Shown piece by piece: positions 7,785 to 16,752 of a DNA stretch of 64,000 bases. The position numbers were made by a program, and so were the translations under genes. Source of the stretch: Flagellimonas lutimaris (GTDB taxonomy: Bacteria; Bacteroidota; Bacteroidia; Flavobacteriales; Flavobacteriaceae); the NCBI RefSeq assembly GCF_003581615.1, contig NZ_QXFH01000077.1, positions 256,070 to 320,069 of the forward strand, written 5' to 3'. The notes beneath the pieces were generated by a model. It was not told the origin of the DNA. It did not search any database and saw only the letters and a list, made by a program, of their open reading frames with translations. Within the stretch, counting starts at the first letter, position 1. Each line of letters opens with the position of its first letter.

Positions 7785-8903
7785 ATGAAAAAAATTATTT
7801 TAAGTATCGTATTTATTTTACCTGTCATGCTTTTTTCTCAAACCAACGACATCAAGAAAAAAGTATTAATGGTAGTCAGCAGTTATGGAAAAGATATGGG
7901 GGAGGCAAGACCTGGTTACGAGTTTGATGAATTCTCCCAAGCCTATTTAATTTTTAAAAACAATAATCTATCCATAGATGTGGCGAGCCCAAAAGGCGGC
8001 AAGGTAGAAGCGGACAAATACAACAAGGACAAACCTTACAACAAAATACTTTTAGAGGATAAATATGCTCTCAGTTTGTTGGACCATACCAAAGCTACTG
8101 CCGATATAAATGCAGCGGACTATGATGCCATCTATATAGTTGGTGGCAAGGGTGCGATGTTTGATTTGCCCTATGACCCTGCTCTTCAGGATATCATTTC
8201 AAATTTGTACAATAAGGAAGGAGCCATTATTTCTTCTGTTTGTCATGGCCCTGCAGCCTTCGTTAATGTCAAAAATGGTGATGATTACATTATAAATAAT
8301 GTGGAAATAACCAGTTTTTGCAACATTGAAGAGGAGCTTTTTGGGAAAAAATGGGTGAAGGAATTCCCTTTTAGTCTGGAAACTAAATTAGAATCAAGGG
8401 GAGCCATTTTTAAGCAAACTGATTTTATGCTCTCCAAAGTTGTTGTATCAGGCAAGTTTGTTACCGGTCAAAATCCCTTTTCAACCGCAAGATCGGCCGA
8501 AGCTGTTGTATCATCTTTAGGTCTTACACCTGTTAAAAGAGAATTGTACAACGATGAAAGGAGCGCTTACTTATTGCAGGACTTATTGGATAGAACAAAA
8601 ACAATTGAATGGGCCGAAGCGGAGCTGGCCAAAAACAAAGCCAAATATGACATGCCATTGATAGCGGCCTACGGCTATTATAAAATTTTGGCTTCTAGCG
8701 AAAACAATGAGGAGTTATTGAAAGGTGTTGAATTGGTAGAGTTGACCTCGCCGTACTTTTTTAATGAAAACCTACAGCTTTTATTGGCCAAAAGTTATGC
8801 TTCATTGAATAAAGAAGAAAAAGCAAGGCATATCGCAAACGAATTGATTTCAAAAAATCTATTAAAAGAAGAATCAGAAAAGTTACTTGATGAATTAAAA
8901 TGA
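7785..8903 (+). CDS. Secreted DJ-1/PfpI-family protein with C-terminal helical extension
   Basis: A 372-residue protein with a signal peptide (MKKIILSIVFILPVMLFS, cleaved before QT). Residues 25-250 form a DJ-1/PfpI domain of the Hsp31/YajL type: KKVLMVVSSYGKDMGEARPGYE, AADYDAIYIVGGKGAMFDLP, and the nucleophile elbow SSVCHGPAAF near 151-160 with the reactive cysteine and the following histidine. The remaining 110-120 residues are helical and TPR-like (SPYFFNENLQLLLAKSYASL) and are not part of a normal DJ-1 protein, which is about 180-230 residues. Relatives act as glyoxalase III, chaperone or deglycase. Export from the cytoplasm is unusual for the family. It is followed by a terminator. Confidence 0.82.
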   Translation: MKKIILSIVFILPVMLFSQTNDIKKKVLMVVSSYGKDMGEARPGYEFDEFSQAYLIFKNNNLSIDVASPKGGKVEADKYNKDKPYNKILLEDKYALSLLDHTKATADINAADYDAIYIVGGKGAMFDLPYDPALQDIISNLYNKEGAIISSVCHGPAAFVNVKNGDDYIINNVEITSFCNIEEELFGKKWVKEFPFSLETKLESRGAIFKQTDFMLSKVVVSGKFVTGQNPFSTARSAEAVVSSLGLTPVKRELYNDERSAYLLQDLLDRTKTIEWAEAELAKNKAKYDMPLIAAYGYYKILASSENNEELLKGVELVELTSPYFFNENLQLLLAKSYASLNKEEKARHIANELISKNLLKEESEKLLDELK

Positions 8904-8992
8904 TATCAATTAACGGTAAAGATTCTAAAATTGTTCATACTGTGGAATTCACTAATATTTAAAAGAACCATATTATAAAAACTAAAATAATC

Positions 8993-9030
8993 GGGCTGTT
9001 CCAAATTGGTTCAGCCCATTTTATTTTTAA
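8993..9030 (+). terminator. Rho-independent terminator after the DJ-1 gene
   Basis: GGGCTG at 8993-8998 pairs with CAGCCC at 9012-9017. The loop holds a further CCA/TGG pairing, and the tail ATTTTATTTTTA follows. It ends the accessory block 5834-8903. Confidence 0.8.
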
Positions 9031-9614
9031 AAGGAAAATACACGCCAAAAACGGTTTAATATTTTATGGTTAATTTCTAGTCTACAAAGACAGAATACCA
9101 TAAATGATCTATAATTTGTTTATTATCAAAGCATAAGCAAGGATAAACTTTGTAAACATAGTGGTCGGCCAGTTGAGTTCAAATCCTTCCGAGAGATTAT
9201 ATTTTTGAAGTCCTTTTACTTGTATATGTACGTTTTCACGAGAATCTATTTCGATTTCTCTCTTTTTCAATGAAATTTGTCTAATGACAGATAAGATATG
9301 ATACGAAAAAATTGAGAAACCCGACTTTCTCTAATTTTAAAAGTCTCATTTGTAATATTAGGTCTTGAACAAAGGGATGGAAGTTCCAAAATTCTTTTTC
9401 TTCAGTTAATATACCTATATGCTCTCTCACAATAATAATTTTGAGAGGCCTGTTACCATCTTTGGAATATTCAATCAAGATTACCAGTATTCACCAAAGG
9501 CCTAAATTATAAATATCTTACAGAAGTTTAGATTCCTGTCCGATATCTTAATTTATTAATTCTTAATAATATTGTATTTTGTTTTAACGTTATTAACGAT
9601 ATTTTGAACCTAGA
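9031..9614. other. Non-coding AT-rich spacer before the histidine kinase
   Basis: Together with 8904-8992 this leaves about 700 bases without a believable gene. It holds a sequence resembling a tRNA 3' end (9177-9197) and an open minus-strand frame of 65 codons at 9281-9478 with no recognisable domain, which I do not accept as a gene. The last 80 bases are very AT-rich and should contain the promoter of the histidine kinase. Confidence 0.5.
9177..9197 (+). repeat. Partial copy of the tRNA-Arg 3' end (possible attachment-site remnant)
   Basis: The first 15 bases match the tRNA-Arg T arm and acceptor (5549-5563) at 14 positions. The sequence then diverges but keeps a GAT ending. Upstream TGGTCGG also resembles the variable loop of the tRNA. 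It could be the distal attachment site of an element that once inserted at the tRNA, or a decayed tRNA fragment. No integrase is present. Confidence 0.4.
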
Positions 9615-11834
9615 TTGAGGTTTTTTCAATTAATTGAAAGCTACGTGATAGTCAAACAATCCCTTTTTAAAAAGACCCCCATTCCTCTAGCTGTTTTGGA
9701 TACAAATTGTGTTTTTGTAGATTTTTCAGACAGTTGGTCAGCATATTTTGGTCAGACTGATGAAATGGTAGGGAAGCCATTTTTTGAATCTATGCCTAAG
9801 TTGCCAGAAGCCCTAAAATCTGACATGAGGTTTTGCTTGGAGCATGAGGGTTTTAAATCGGGTGAGGCTCGTATGGTTTTTGAAAATGGTGAAACCGTTT
9901 GGTACAATTGGAAAATTGAAAGCGTTAAGGATGAAAGTGACATCATAACCGGCATTATACTTGTTTTGGAAGATATCACCAATAAAAAACTTGAAGAAGA
10001 ACTTTTGGTCAAGTCGCAACGTGTGGCACGGATTGGGGGATGGGAAGTTGATCTGGTAAATGATAAAATCTACTGGTCGCACATCACCAAAGAGATCCAT
10101 GGGGTGGACGAAAATTATATTCCCAATCTGGCAGATGCCATTTCGTTTTATAAAGAGGGGTATAGCAGAACAACCATTTCAAAGCTTGTTAAGGAAGCGA
10201 TGGAATATGGTAAGGCATGGGATACCGAGCTTCAAATTATTACGGCCCAAAATAAAGAGGTTTGGGTAAGGGCCATTGGGGAACCGGAAATGATCAATGG
10301 CAAATGCGTTAGGATAATAGGAACCTTTCAAGATATTGATAGACGGAAAAAGACTGAAATCGAATATAACAAGGTTAGTGATAGACTTGCCTTGGCAACT
10401 GATAAAGCCGGAATTGGAATTTGGGAATATGATATCAAAAGAAATGAACTCTTGTGGGATTCCAACATGTATAGCTTGTACGGAATCGAAGAATCTGATT
10501 TTAAAGGGGTTTTTGAAGCCTGGGAATCATGTGTTTTACCGGAAGATTTGGAAAGATCATCCAATGAAGTAAAAGATGCCATAGAAGGGAAAAAGAACTT
10601 TGATACTACCTTTAGGGTGAAATGGCCAAACGGTGATATTAGATGGATAAAGGCCGAAGCGACGGTTACGAGGGACAATAACGGAGAGGCAACTAAGATG
10701 ATAGGTGCCAATGTGGACATTACCGAATTAAAAACCACAGAATTACAACTTGAAACCAGCGAAGAATCACTACAAGGAGCTTTTGAAAACTCATCGGTAG
10801 GTATGGCACTTGTTGCTTTGGATGGTAAGTTCATCAAAGTAAACCAAAGTCTTTGTGAAAGTCTTGGGTATAGTAACGAAGAATTGTTACAACTTACCTT
10901 TCAGGACATTACCCATCCAGATGATTTGGAAATTGATTTGGCCTTATTAGGTGAAGTTGTGGAAGGCAAGCGAAGTACCTATCAAATAGAGAAAAGATAT
11001 TTTGATAAAGGTGGCCAATTAGTGTATATTTTACTTACGGTTACATCGGTCAAGAATTTTGATGGTACCTTATCTCATTTCATTTCCCAAATTGTAGATA
11101 TTTCCCCCCGCATCAAAGCAGAGAAAAAATTAAAAAACCTACTCCAATTGACTACTAACCAGAATAGCAGTCTTTTGAATTTTGCCCATATCGTATCGCA
11201 CAATTTGCGCTCAAATTCGGCCAATCTCACCATGATTTGTAAGTTTCTTTCAGAAGATGGATTAAAGCAAGAAGAGCAAAAAGAAATGATTGACATGCTT
11301 GGCAGGGCTTCAGACGGGCTGAATGAAACCATAACACACTTGAATGAAGTTGTGCAAGTAAAATTGGAAACTGGCAAAAAACTTAAGGAAGTACATGTGC
11401 GCAACACCTTTGATAAGATTTTGGAGGATGTAAATGCACTAATACTCGAGAATAAAATCAATGTAAATACCAATATTTCGGATACCTTTAAGGTAAAAGG
11501 GGTGCCTGCATATATTGAAAGCATTTTTTTGAATTTAACCACGAATGCCATTAAATATCGCGACCCTGAAAAGGAACCAACACTTACGATACAATCTTAT
11601 ATCGAAGATCAGTTTATAGTATTATCTGTAGAGGATAACGGAAAGGGTATTGATTTAGAAAGGTATGGAAAGAAAATTTTTGGTATGTACAAAACCTTTC
11701 ATGGAAATAAAGATGCCAGGGGTATAGGCCTTTTTATTACAAAAAATCAGATTGAGTCCATGGGCGGTACCATTGAAGTTGAGAGCGAAGTTGGTGTTGG
11801 AACCAAGTTTAAGGTTAAGTTATTGAAAGTGTAG
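9615..11834 (+). CDS. Soluble sensor histidine kinase with four PAS domains
   Basis: A 739-residue kinase. Four PAS/PAC units follow one another at about residues 20-125, 135-245, 255-372 and 382-500, with repeated closings such as VLEDITNKK, TFQDIDRRKK, ANVDITELK and QIVDISPRIK. The dimerisation helix has the phosphoacceptor His529 in IVSHNLRSN. The catalytic ATPase domain shows the N box (FLNLTTNAIKY, near 638-648), the G1 box EDNGKGID (673-680) and the G2 box RGIGLFITKN (702-711). There is no signal peptide, transmembrane helix or receiver domain, so it senses a cytoplasmic signal. The start is uncertain: TTG at 9615 or GTG at 9645. No response regulator is adjacent, so the partner is unknown. 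Confidence 0.9.
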   Translation: MRFFQLIESYVIVKQSLFKKTPIPLAVLDTNCVFVDFSDSWSAYFGQTDEMVGKPFFESMPKLPEALKSDMRFCLEHEGFKSGEARMVFENGETVWYNWKIESVKDESDIITGIILVLEDITNKKLEEELLVKSQRVARIGGWEVDLVNDKIYWSHITKEIHGVDENYIPNLADAISFYKEGYSRTTISKLVKEAMEYGKAWDTELQIITAQNKEVWVRAIGEPEMINGKCVRIIGTFQDIDRRKKTEIEYNKVSDRLALATDKAGIGIWEYDIKRNELLWDSNMYSLYGIEESDFKGVFEAWESCVLPEDLERSSNEVKDAIEGKKNFDTTFRVKWPNGDIRWIKAEATVTRDNNGEATKMIGANVDITELKTTELQLETSEESLQGAFENSSVGMALVALDGKFIKVNQSLCESLGYSNEELLQLTFQDITHPDDLEIDLALLGEVVEGKRSTYQIEKRYFDKGGQLVYILLTVTSVKNFDGTLSHFISQIVDISPRIKAEKKLKNLLQLTTNQNSSLLNFAHIVSHNLRSNSANLTMICKFLSEDGLKQEEQKEMIDMLGRASDGLNETITHLNEVVQVKLETGKKLKEVHVRNTFDKILEDVNALILENKINVNTNISDTFKVKGVPAYIESIFLNLTTNAIKYRDPEKEPTLTIQSYIEDQFIVLSVEDNGKGIDLERYGKKIFGMYKTFHGNKDARGIGLFITKNQIESMGGTIEVESEVGVGTKFKVKLLKV

Positions 11835-11902
11835 TAGCTTGTCAATAGCTTTTGCTCTAATCGAGAATTCTTGAAATTAATTGGAAGCCTATTGTGCTAA
11901 TC

Positions 11903-12499
11903 TTAATCTCTTTCCCTCATAAGCCGCGATAAGGTCTCAGGCCTCATTGCTAAAAATGACGCTAAATATTTTTTGGGAATCCTATCAACAATTTGAGGTT
12001 TTTTGTGCTCCATAAAATAGTCCAACCGTTTGCTTGCATTGGGGATTCTCGCTAAATACACTCTTTGCTCTGCCAGTATATAATACTCCTCAAGGAGAAT
12101 ACGGTTTATTTGACGCATCTCTGGAAAGTGATCCCAGCAATATTTGTAGTCTTCGTATTCTAAGTAATCACAATAAGTTTTTTCCAGACTTTGTATATTT
12201 TCTTGGCTTTTTTCATTTCTAAAAAAGCCAGTAATGGAGCTGAAAACCTCATTTTCGGTGTCCACCCAAGTTGTGATCTCTGAAGAATCAATTTCAAAAT
12301 ACCCCCTAACCATACCTCTTTTAATAAAATATAGTCTGTCACATATTTCCCCTGCTTTACTGATCATTTCTTTTTTTTCGAAAGAGCAGGTCTTTATATT
12401 TTCAAATAGATATGATTTTAGACTTGGACTTAAGGGACAAATAGCATTGAGAAAGGGAATTATAAACAGATTTTTCTCAATATTTTCGCTATGAAGCAT
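11903..12499 (-). CDS. Crp/Fnr-family transcriptional regulator
   Basis: A 198-residue regulator with a cyclic-nucleotide-binding-type domain (KKEMISKAGEICDRLYFIKRG near 40-60) and a short C-terminal helix-turn-helix (PKKYLASFLAMRPETLSRLM near 174-193). It belongs to the same broad type as the regulator at 5834-6427 but is clearly not a recent duplicate. The ATG at 12499 is followed by a normal N-terminus. It converges on the histidine kinase, 68 bases apart, with no strong terminator between. The ligand and targets are unknown. A lone Crp/Fnr protein of this kind in Flavobacteria often responds to redox or respiratory state, but nothing here proves that. Confidence 0.88.
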   Translation of the reverse strand: MLHSENIEKNLFIIPFLNAICPLSPSLKSYLFENIKTCSFEKKEMISKAGEICDRLYFIKRGMVRGYFEIDSSEITTWVDTENEVFSSITGFFRNEKSQENIQSLEKTYCDYLEYEDYKYCWDHFPEMRQINRILLEEYYILAEQRVYLARIPNASKRLDYFMEHKKPQIVDRIPKKYLASFLAMRPETLSRLMRERD

Positions 12500-12631
12500 T
12501 TAAAATGTGATTTAGTTTGAAAAATTTGTTGGCAGGCTAAAAATAATACATTGTCCTTAAATTAAATCATGATTGGTTATAAAGTAGTGGAAACGTACGA
12601 TTTATCATGTAAAGTGTAAATCGTAGTAATC

Positions 12632-12668
12632 CAAAATAAAAAAGCCTCCGGTTACAGAAGGCTTTTTA
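12632..12668 (-). terminator. Rho-independent terminator of the GH3 glycosidase gene
   Basis: Read on the minus strand, a perfect 9-base stem (12640-12648 with 12660-12668, 11-base loop) is followed by a T-rich tail. It lies 21 bases beyond the GH3 stop codon. Confidence 0.85.
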
Positions 12669-12689
12669 AATCTAAATGTTGGTATAATA

Positions 12690-14996
12690 TTATTTGTATT
12701 CTTCAACCCGAGTGTCATCGATAACTCCTTTCCAATCAAGTCCAAAAGCAAAATCATAGGCATTTCCATCAGAATCGGTATAAGGTTCCATGTCCCGTGG
12801 CACATCTTCAAATTGGTCCTCAACCGTCATCATATCATTGGGCATTTGGAATGGTAATAAAGCTGAAGGTTCCACCTTACCAGAAATAATGTCCATTAAT
12901 GCTTGGTCCTGAACACCCATTTGAACCAATATTGCATCCGCAGCTGGTTCAATTTCAGCAAATACCATGGGTTTGGCTATTCTAACAATGACAACTACAG
13001 GTTTATCGCCCATTTTTCTTTTGGTATCTGTTACCAAGGCCATATCCGAAATATTGGAGGCCGTAGTTGTTTTTCCTTTATAGGAACGGTTGGAAACATC
13101 TTCTTCCAAAGGACTTCCTGCCGCCAAACTGACTTCTCTTGCATTGGCAGCAGTATAGGTTCCATATTGTAAACTGATAGGAACATATCCGTTTCCTCCT
13201 TTTTCCTTGTCCGCAATATCGTAACCAACTCCACCATTTGGATTTTCTATGCCAACAAGTGCAAAATCAGCATTGTCGGGGTTATCCACAATTTCAAAAT
13301 ATTTGTTTACCACCTCCATGTTGAATGGATGTTCTGTGCGTTCCGGTGTTGCAACGCCAAACCAGTTTACAGCGGGGGCCACATATCGTTGTGGCACATA
13401 AACCTTTTTCTTGGCCTCTAATGGAAGGGTTTTTGCTTTGTTCTTCAGCATAACCACAGATTTAAGCTGCGCATTATATCCTGCTTCCATAAATTCTGAG
13501 TTACCCACAATTTTCTCTGTCTCTGCCACATCCAAATATGGATTTTCAAACAACCCGGTTCTAAAAATATTTTTCAATAAGCGAACGGCAGAGGTCTCAA
13601 AACGTGCTCTCATATATTCTTCACCATGTTCTTCAACCCCCATGTTATAAGCTTCGATAACGGGACCCATTTCGTTGTTGCCACCAAATTGGTCACAACC
13701 TGCTTCAATGATTTTGTAATGTCTTTCAGCAACACTCAAATTTTCAACCCCCCAAGGCTTCCCTCTAAACTCATATACATTTGGCGCATCGCGCGTAATG
13801 CCCCAATCTGTACAAACTACACCGTCGTAGCCGTATTTGCCACGTAGCAGGTCTGTAATCAGGTATTTGTTATAGGCATTGCCCACGTTTTCGTCATTTT
13901 CAGTGTCTTGATTGTATGAAATGGTGTAATAAGGCATAACTGCCGCTGCCATTTTTGTTGGTCCATCTAAATCAAAGGCACCCTCAGTAAAAGGCTTTAA
14001 ATGGTCTTCTAGGTTTTTTCCAGGATAAACCGCATAGGCTCCATAGCCAAAATGGCCATCACGACCACCTTCTTCGGGCCCTCCTCCGGGCCAGTGCTTA
14101 ACCATGGCGTTAACACTCTGGTTGCCCCAATCCCCATCTTCCGAGGCCTGGAATCCTTCCACGTAGGATTTGGCCATATCAGCAGCAAGTTTGGGATCTT
14201 CTCCCATAGTGCCATCAAAACGCGACCATCTTGGTTCTGTGGCCAAATCAATTTGTGGGGATAGTGCGGTTGCGATACCCAATGCCCGATATTCTTTAGA
14301 TGCAATTTCTCCAAATTGTTGCATCAAAGATGGATCAAAGCTTGCTGCTAATCCCAATGTACTGGGCCACATTGAAATTTGTCCCCCGGCTCCCGCATTG
14401 AATTCTGCATAGGAATCACTTCCATGTCTAGGGTCAGAGCTTGTATTAATTGGTATACCCAGTCCAATGCCTTCTACCATGGCTTGGGCATTGTTGTTCC
14501 ATTGCGCTGAAATTGCGGGCGATTCTACACTGGTGATCAATACATGTCTTAGATTATCCTCTTCAAGGAATTTCTTCTGTGCATCCGATAGGTCGCTTGG
14601 TTTAGCGCCACTTTCGACATAAGGTTTTCCATTATAAGTAACTGGTCCAAAAAAGCTGTTACCTCCTCCAGGAATAGATTGGTGAGCACTATATAACATT
14701 AAACCGGCGATTTGTTCGACACTCATTTTTGAGGCAAGGTCAGTGGCACGCTCTTCTGGTGTTAATCTCCAGTCCTCATAAGGATCCAAAGTGCCATTTT
14801 TATTGAGGTCTTTAAAGGCTAAACGATCTGCCGTTAAAATAGATATTTCGGAATCTGGACTATACCCTAAGGTTTTACCATTTTCATTGTGTACGAGGTT
14901 AAAATCCTCTTTAACTTCTTCTGTATACTTTGGGCTACAGCTAATAAAAAGTACTGTCGATAATAGGATGCCATAGTTAAGGCAATGTTTTAGCAT
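12690..14996 (-). CDS. Lipoprotein glycoside hydrolase family 3 (beta-glucosidase-like)
   Basis: About 768 residues. The preferred start (14996; an ATG two codons earlier is possible) begins a lipoprotein signal with lipobox FISC, Cys20. The frame stays open upstream to 15131, but that part runs through the upstream terminator and is unlikely to be translated. A calcium-loop-like DLNKNGTLDPYEDW lies at 63-76. The GH3 N-terminal barrel holds KHWPGGG near 300-306 and the nucleophile Asp397 in VVCTDWG. A C-terminal alpha/beta sandwich follows (MVFAEIEPAADAILV, near 675-689). It probably removes terminal beta-linked sugars at the cell surface or in the periplasm. It lies downstream of the oxidoreductase operon but has its own terminator on each side. 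Confidence 0.92.
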   Translation of the reverse strand: MLKHCLNYGILLSTVLFISCSPKYTEEVKEDFNLVHNENGKTLGYSPDSEISILTADRLAFKDLNKNGTLDPYEDWRLTPEERATDLASKMSVEQIAGLMLYSAHQSIPGGGNSFFGPVTYNGKPYVESGAKPSDLSDAQKKFLEEDNLRHVLITSVESPAISAQWNNNAQAMVEGIGLGIPINTSSDPRHGSDSYAEFNAGAGGQISMWPSTLGLAASFDPSLMQQFGEIASKEYRALGIATALSPQIDLATEPRWSRFDGTMGEDPKLAADMAKSYVEGFQASEDGDWGNQSVNAMVKHWPGGGPEEGGRDGHFGYGAYAVYPGKNLEDHLKPFTEGAFDLDGPTKMAAAVMPYYTISYNQDTENDENVGNAYNKYLITDLLRGKYGYDGVVCTDWGITRDAPNVYEFRGKPWGVENLSVAERHYKIIEAGCDQFGGNNEMGPVIEAYNMGVEEHGEEYMRARFETSAVRLLKNIFRTGLFENPYLDVAETEKIVGNSEFMEAGYNAQLKSVVMLKNKAKTLPLEAKKKVYVPQRYVAPAVNWFGVATPERTEHPFNMEVVNKYFEIVDNPDNADFALVGIENPNGGVGYDIADKEKGGNGYVPISLQYGTYTAANAREVSLAAGSPLEEDVSNRSYKGKTTTASNISDMALVTDTKRKMGDKPVVVIVRIAKPMVFAEIEPAADAILVQMGVQDQALMDIISGKVEPSALLPFQMPNDMMTVEDQFEDVPRDMEPYTDSDGNAYDFAFGLDWKGVIDDTRVEEYK

Positions 14997-15065
14997 TTGC
15001 ATTTGGTCGGTTGTTTTAATTTTTGTGCTATTAATGAGTAAATAAAGGTAACATAACGTGTTGAA

Positions 15066-15097
15066 TAATAAAAAAGGCCTTGTATTTCTACAAGGCC
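15066..15097 (-). terminator. Rho-independent terminator of the oxidoreductase operon
   Basis: Read on the minus strand, GGCCTTGTA and TACAAGGCC form a perfect 9-base stem (15089-15097 with 15076-15084) around a 4-base loop, then a run of six T. It lies 120 bases beyond the DUF1593 stop codon and separates that operon from the GH3 gene. Confidence 0.9.
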
Positions 15098-15218
15098 AAG
15101 AGTGCAAAAGAAAACGCTTAACTAAACTCAATTAAACTAACTAGCACCCTAAATCTTAAAAAACTATTCATCTGTAAGCGTTATTTTATTTTGATGGACA
15201 CTTGGCAAAGATGTACGT

Positions 15219-16709
15219 TCATTCAATTTTTATGATTACTCGCTGGTAACGGGTCAGGGCGGGAAAACCAGTATCCGTACCTTCCACAATAACATGATAT
15301 TTTTCTCCTATTTTGGCAGTTTCCGGTATTTGTACGGAAACCTTATTGGTATTCAACTCAATGCTTGCAGCACCATCTCCGGCTTCGACATAAGGCCAGA
15401 CTTTAAAAGACACAGGATGTCCATCTATATCCTCCCCTGATAAATTTAAATCGATGATTTCACCTGGTTTGGCATGGATGGCATTTCCCTCTGACACTGA
15501 AATATTTGGAGGGTGATTCGCCTCATCAAAAGATTTTATGCACCAATCGGCTCGAGCAGCAAAATCAAGCTGCATTGGTTTTATCCAGCGGGTTTGCGCG
15601 TAACTCTTATCCATTTCACCGGTTTCTGGATTTAAATCCGAGGCGGCTTTACCATCTTCATAACGGTGCGGGTTTTCTTCAGATTGAACAAATCTACCAC
15701 TCCAGCCTCCACGTGATGGATTCTCATAATTGTCCAGACCTACATCTACTAGGTGCAAGAATGCTGGAGAGTCACCTTCGGATATAAAATCGTATTTGGA
15801 AAAACTGCCACGTTCGGTATTCGCAATTTTTAAAATATCCCCTTCAAAATGGTTGGGGTCACCTTCCTGTTTTTGCCCATCTCCGTAGGAATAGTATTTT
15901 TTTAACAATGGACCGTGGTCATTTATAATGTTAGCCCCCATAAAACTACCTTCCAAATAAGGTTGTTGACTTTTGGGAACCACTTGTTTCCATGGATAGG
16001 CAAAACACCAAAATTGGTTGGCGTTGTAAAAAACACGGATTTTTGGCCAGTTGGGTCCAATATATTTTTTGTAGGTAGCATCTTGGTCCATGATGGTATA
16101 GATGATGGCTTTTTTTGATACCCCTTCTTTGATGCTTTCCCAATCTTTATGGTCGGAATAGTCTTCTTCAATGGATTTTAATGCTCTTGCAATTGTGTTT
16201 GTGCCGCCCCAGGCCTGAAGAAAAATTTCACGAGGGTCTTCGTCCAGTAATTTTTGGGCAATCCACGCCGAACCCTCCGTCCGATTGTCCATTTCTCCCT
16301 CAAAATCAATATTGCCAACCTTTACCATCGCCAATAGCTCTTTGGCGGTAGGATAGTTTTTGTCGTGTAGCAACAAGTTGGGATGCACCTTTTCATATTC
16401 GGCCAATACTTCTTGTATCCATGAGGTGCCTGGCCATCTCAACTCACTTCGTTCCCCATAAATATTTCGGGTCATTTCCATTTCAGATACCATGGTGGTT
16501 CCCTTTCCATCGCCTTTCCAATGCCACATGGAACTGGAGTATATTATACCTTCGGTATCAAATTCGTTAGTGTACATTAAAAATCGAATGAATGTATCCA
16601 CATCGTCAATTTCTCCATCGGTGGTGATAATGGTACGTTTAATATCGTGTTGGGAGAATCCAAAAGTGATCATGAAAAGAAGAGGAAGTAAAAGGTTGAT
16701 TTTTTTCAT
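15219..16709 (-). CDS. Exported nucleoside-hydrolase-like protein (DUF1593) with Ig-like C-terminus
   Basis: About 496 residues. The chosen ATG at 16709 starts a signal peptide (MKKINLLLPLLFMITFGFS, cleaved before QH); the frame is open to 16742. The N-terminal domain begins KRTIITTDGEIDDVDTFIRF, the aspartate-rich calcium and ribose site of the inosine-uridine nucleoside hydrolase fold, and continues EIFLQAWGGTNTIARAL. The last 90-100 residues are a beta-sandwich (PGEIIDLNLSGEDIDGHPV) of the kind found after DUF1593. Proteins of this family occur beside plant and algal glycan-use genes; the reaction is uncertain. It starts 43 bases after the Gfo/Idh/MocA stop codon and ends the operon. Confidence 0.82.
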   Translation of the reverse strand: MKKINLLLPLLFMITFGFSQHDIKRTIITTDGEIDDVDTFIRFLMYTNEFDTEGIIYSSSMWHWKGDGKGTTMVSEMEMTRNIYGERSELRWPGTSWIQEVLAEYEKVHPNLLLHDKNYPTAKELLAMVKVGNIDFEGEMDNRTEGSAWIAQKLLDEDPREIFLQAWGGTNTIARALKSIEEDYSDHKDWESIKEGVSKKAIIYTIMDQDATYKKYIGPNWPKIRVFYNANQFWCFAYPWKQVVPKSQQPYLEGSFMGANIINDHGPLLKKYYSYGDGQKQEGDPNHFEGDILKIANTERGSFSKYDFISEGDSPAFLHLVDVGLDNYENPSRGGWSGRFVQSEENPHRYEDGKAASDLNPETGEMDKSYAQTRWIKPMQLDFAARADWCIKSFDEANHPPNISVSEGNAIHAKPGEIIDLNLSGEDIDGHPVSFKVWPYVEAGDGAASIELNTNKVSVQIPETAKIGEKYHVIVEGTDTGFPALTRYQRVIIKIE

Positions 16710-16752
16710 GGTTCTTACGATTGTCGGTTGAAAGTCAAGCATACTTTTCTAG

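Noticed and set aside
8900..8962. A 20-codon frame overlapping the DJ-1 stop codon as ATGA.
   Set aside because: It is too short and has no recognisable feature; the overlap alone is weak evidence.
9281..9478. Minus-strand open frame of 65 codons.
   Set aside because: It has no signal peptide, domain or neighbour context, and lies in an AT-rich spacer where such frames arise by chance.
14009..14314. Long overlapping frames within the GH3 gene and similar ones inside other large genes.
   Set aside because: They are shadows of well-supported genes in other frames and show no domain of their own.
14997..15131. An N-terminal extension of the GH3 protein.
   Set aside because: It would begin upstream of a strong terminator hairpin, and the lipoprotein signal starts at 14996.
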